From an uncultured Campylobacter sp. (lineage in GTDB: Bacteria; Campylobacterota; Campylobacteria; Campylobacterales; Campylobacteraceae): a stretch of 35,369 nt of DNA. This document shows positions 34,495-35,369 of the stretch, piece after piece. Position numbers and translations under genes: made by a program. The notes beneath the pieces are model-generated. The model saw only the letters and a list, made by a program, of their open reading frames with translations. It was not told the origin of the DNA and did not search any database. The stretch's first letter is position 1; each line of letters opens with the position of its first letter. The stretch covers positions 1 to 35,369 of the forward strand of contig NZ_CALIST010000039.1 in the NCBI RefSeq assembly GCF_938041645.1, written 5' to 3'.

Positions 34495-35294
34495 CCTTCG
34501 TTTTTCAAATTTATATACTTTTTAAAATTTATATAACAACTGAAAATATAGATAAACAACTAAATATCAATACTTTAAATAATAATATAAGTGGAAGTGA
34601 AGAAGAAATAACAAAAATTGCTGAAAATAATATAATAAAAGCTTATTTTAAAACTAGAATTGAAGATAATTCTGATAATCCAGAAAAATGGAACAATGAT
34701 GATGTAAAAGAAATTAAAAGGCTTTTCCAATCAAGACTAGAATATGAAAAAGAAAGAATAACAAACGATCAAAGTTTAATGAATTGTGTTAAAGAATATG
34801 TTGCTAATAACGAAATTTTCCAAAAAATTAGAATTAATTTAAATAGTAATGTTGAAATGAAAACTTCTATTCAAGGTTTACAATCAACTTTATTAGGACA
34901 AAAATTAGCTAACGAATTACAAAAACATATTTATTCTGAAAATGCTTATATAAAAGAAACTTATAAATATAAAAATCAAAAAATGAAATCTCTACTTGAA
35001 GTTAATGAATTGGAAGAAGATGAATTAACAATAAAAAGAAAAATTAAAGAAATTGATTATTTTAATAAAAATGCCAAGTTATTAAAACAAGTTAATGAAT
35101 ATTATATTGAAAGTAATAACGATAATTTAAATTCTAATTTAAAAACATTAGAAAAAAATACAAAAGTAAGAAAAGATATTCGATTTGGAAAAGAATATAG
35201 TAACTTAGATTTTGATATATCTCCAAAAAGCTACGAAATGGATAGTAACGACTTTAAAAATAATTTAGAAATAGTAAAAGGAAATAAAAGAAAA
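34485..35294 (+). CDS. Unidentified AT-rich reading frame of foreign composition (5' end undefined)
   Basis: One frame stays open for 270 codons with no stop and runs straight into the EF-G ATG. Coding-like sequence begins about 34536 (ENIDKQLNINTLNNN). It is Asn/Lys/Glu/Ile-rich and helical, with coiled-coil-like words (KNQKMKSLLEVNELEEDEL, KEIDYFNKNAKLLKQVNEYY). Codons end almost always in A or T, unlike every other gene here. Trp is TGG and no TGA occurs, so a recoded code cannot be judged. There is no start codon with a ribosome site. I recognise no family. The source could be a mollicute-like or candidate-phylum bacterium, a phage or a protist; most likely it is joined artificially. Confidence 0.5.
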
Positions 35295-35369
35295 ATGGCA
35301 AGTCACGATTTACATTTGACACGCAATATCGGTATTATGGCTCACATTGATGCCGGTAAGACCACAACT
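35295..35369 (+). CDS. fusA: Elongation factor G, first 25 residues (Bacteroidetes-like; cut by window edge)
   Basis: ATG at 35295 starts MASHDLHLTR, then NIGIMAHIDAGKTTT: the EF-G N-terminus with its G1 P-loop (AHIDAGKT). The DLHLTRNIGIMAHIDAGKTT wording is that of Bacteroidetes fusA genes, not Campylobacter. GC content rises again at the ATG. EF-G drives ribosome translocation with GTP. In Bacteroidetes fusA follows rpsG, which is not upstream here, another sign of a join just before or at this point. Confidence 0.85.
   Translation, partial: MASHDLHLTRNIGIMAHIDAGKTTT

Noticed and set aside
1..35369. tRNA, rRNA or CRISPR array
   Set aside because: No T-loop GGTTCGA context with a matching acceptor stem was found, and no regularly spaced direct repeats; the AAATTTTAAAATT words are irregularly spaced palindromes, not CRISPR repeats.

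Overview
The window looks like chromosome of a high-GC, probably oral, Campylobacter (the C. gracilis / C. showae / C. rectus / C. curvus kind). This rests on strong AAGGAG-type ribosome sites, bare TATAAT -10 boxes, CjaA-type binding proteins, a block matching my memory of C. jejuni Cj0371-Cj0372-Cj0373, and long spacers full of the palindrome AAATTTTAAAATT. The last ~0.9 kb does not fit: it is very AT-rich and ends in the first 25 codons of a Bacteroidetes-like EF-G, so the right end is most likely a chimeric join. Species placement is inference; no search was run.

Layout. 1-318: C-terminal part of an EAL c-di-GMP phosphodiesterase. 894-2402 (-): acetate/succinate-type CoA-transferase. 3351-4578 (-): two secreted Cys-rich Sel1-like proteins. 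4714-8922 (+): three consecutive broken genes: a fumarase/adenylosuccinate-lyase superfamily enzyme with an internal amber codon, a DASS dicarboxylate carrier with a +1 frameshift, and a WYL regulator with a -1 frameshift. 8982-13935: peroxiredoxin, DUF3137-like membrane protein, DUF475/TerC-like membrane protein, Na+/H+ antiporter family carrier and a small four-helix membrane protein. 14525-17845: four tandem paralogous amino-acid-binding proteins with no permease or ATPase. 18067-22298: an iron-uptake module (AraC regulator divergent from a TonB receptor and PepSY membrane protein). 22487-27197 (-): D-2-hydroxyacid dehydrogenase, glutathionylspermidine-synthase-like ATP-grasp ligase, UPF0323 Gly-rich lipoprotein, HTH/coiled-coil protein. 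27477-29775 (+): CmeR-like TetR regulator and RclA. 30093-32694 (-): AT-richer string of small unknown genes resembling an immunity-gene island. 33010-34407 (+): frameshifted SemiSWEET sugar transporter and a double-domain universal stress protein. 34485-35369: foreign or chimeric tail.

How it fits together. Several parts read as stress and nutrient interfaces: iron uptake, oxidant/copper defence (RclA, peroxiredoxin), amino-acid capture and C4-dicarboxylate use. Five genes carry one clean lesion each (amber, +1, -1, +1, +1), and undoing it restores a family-length protein every time. Together with the chimeric tail this makes local sequence error a serious alternative to real gene decay. The most interesting biology is the quartet of orphan binding proteins, the ATP-grasp ligase with its GFFGG-tailed lipoprotein, and the small-gene island.
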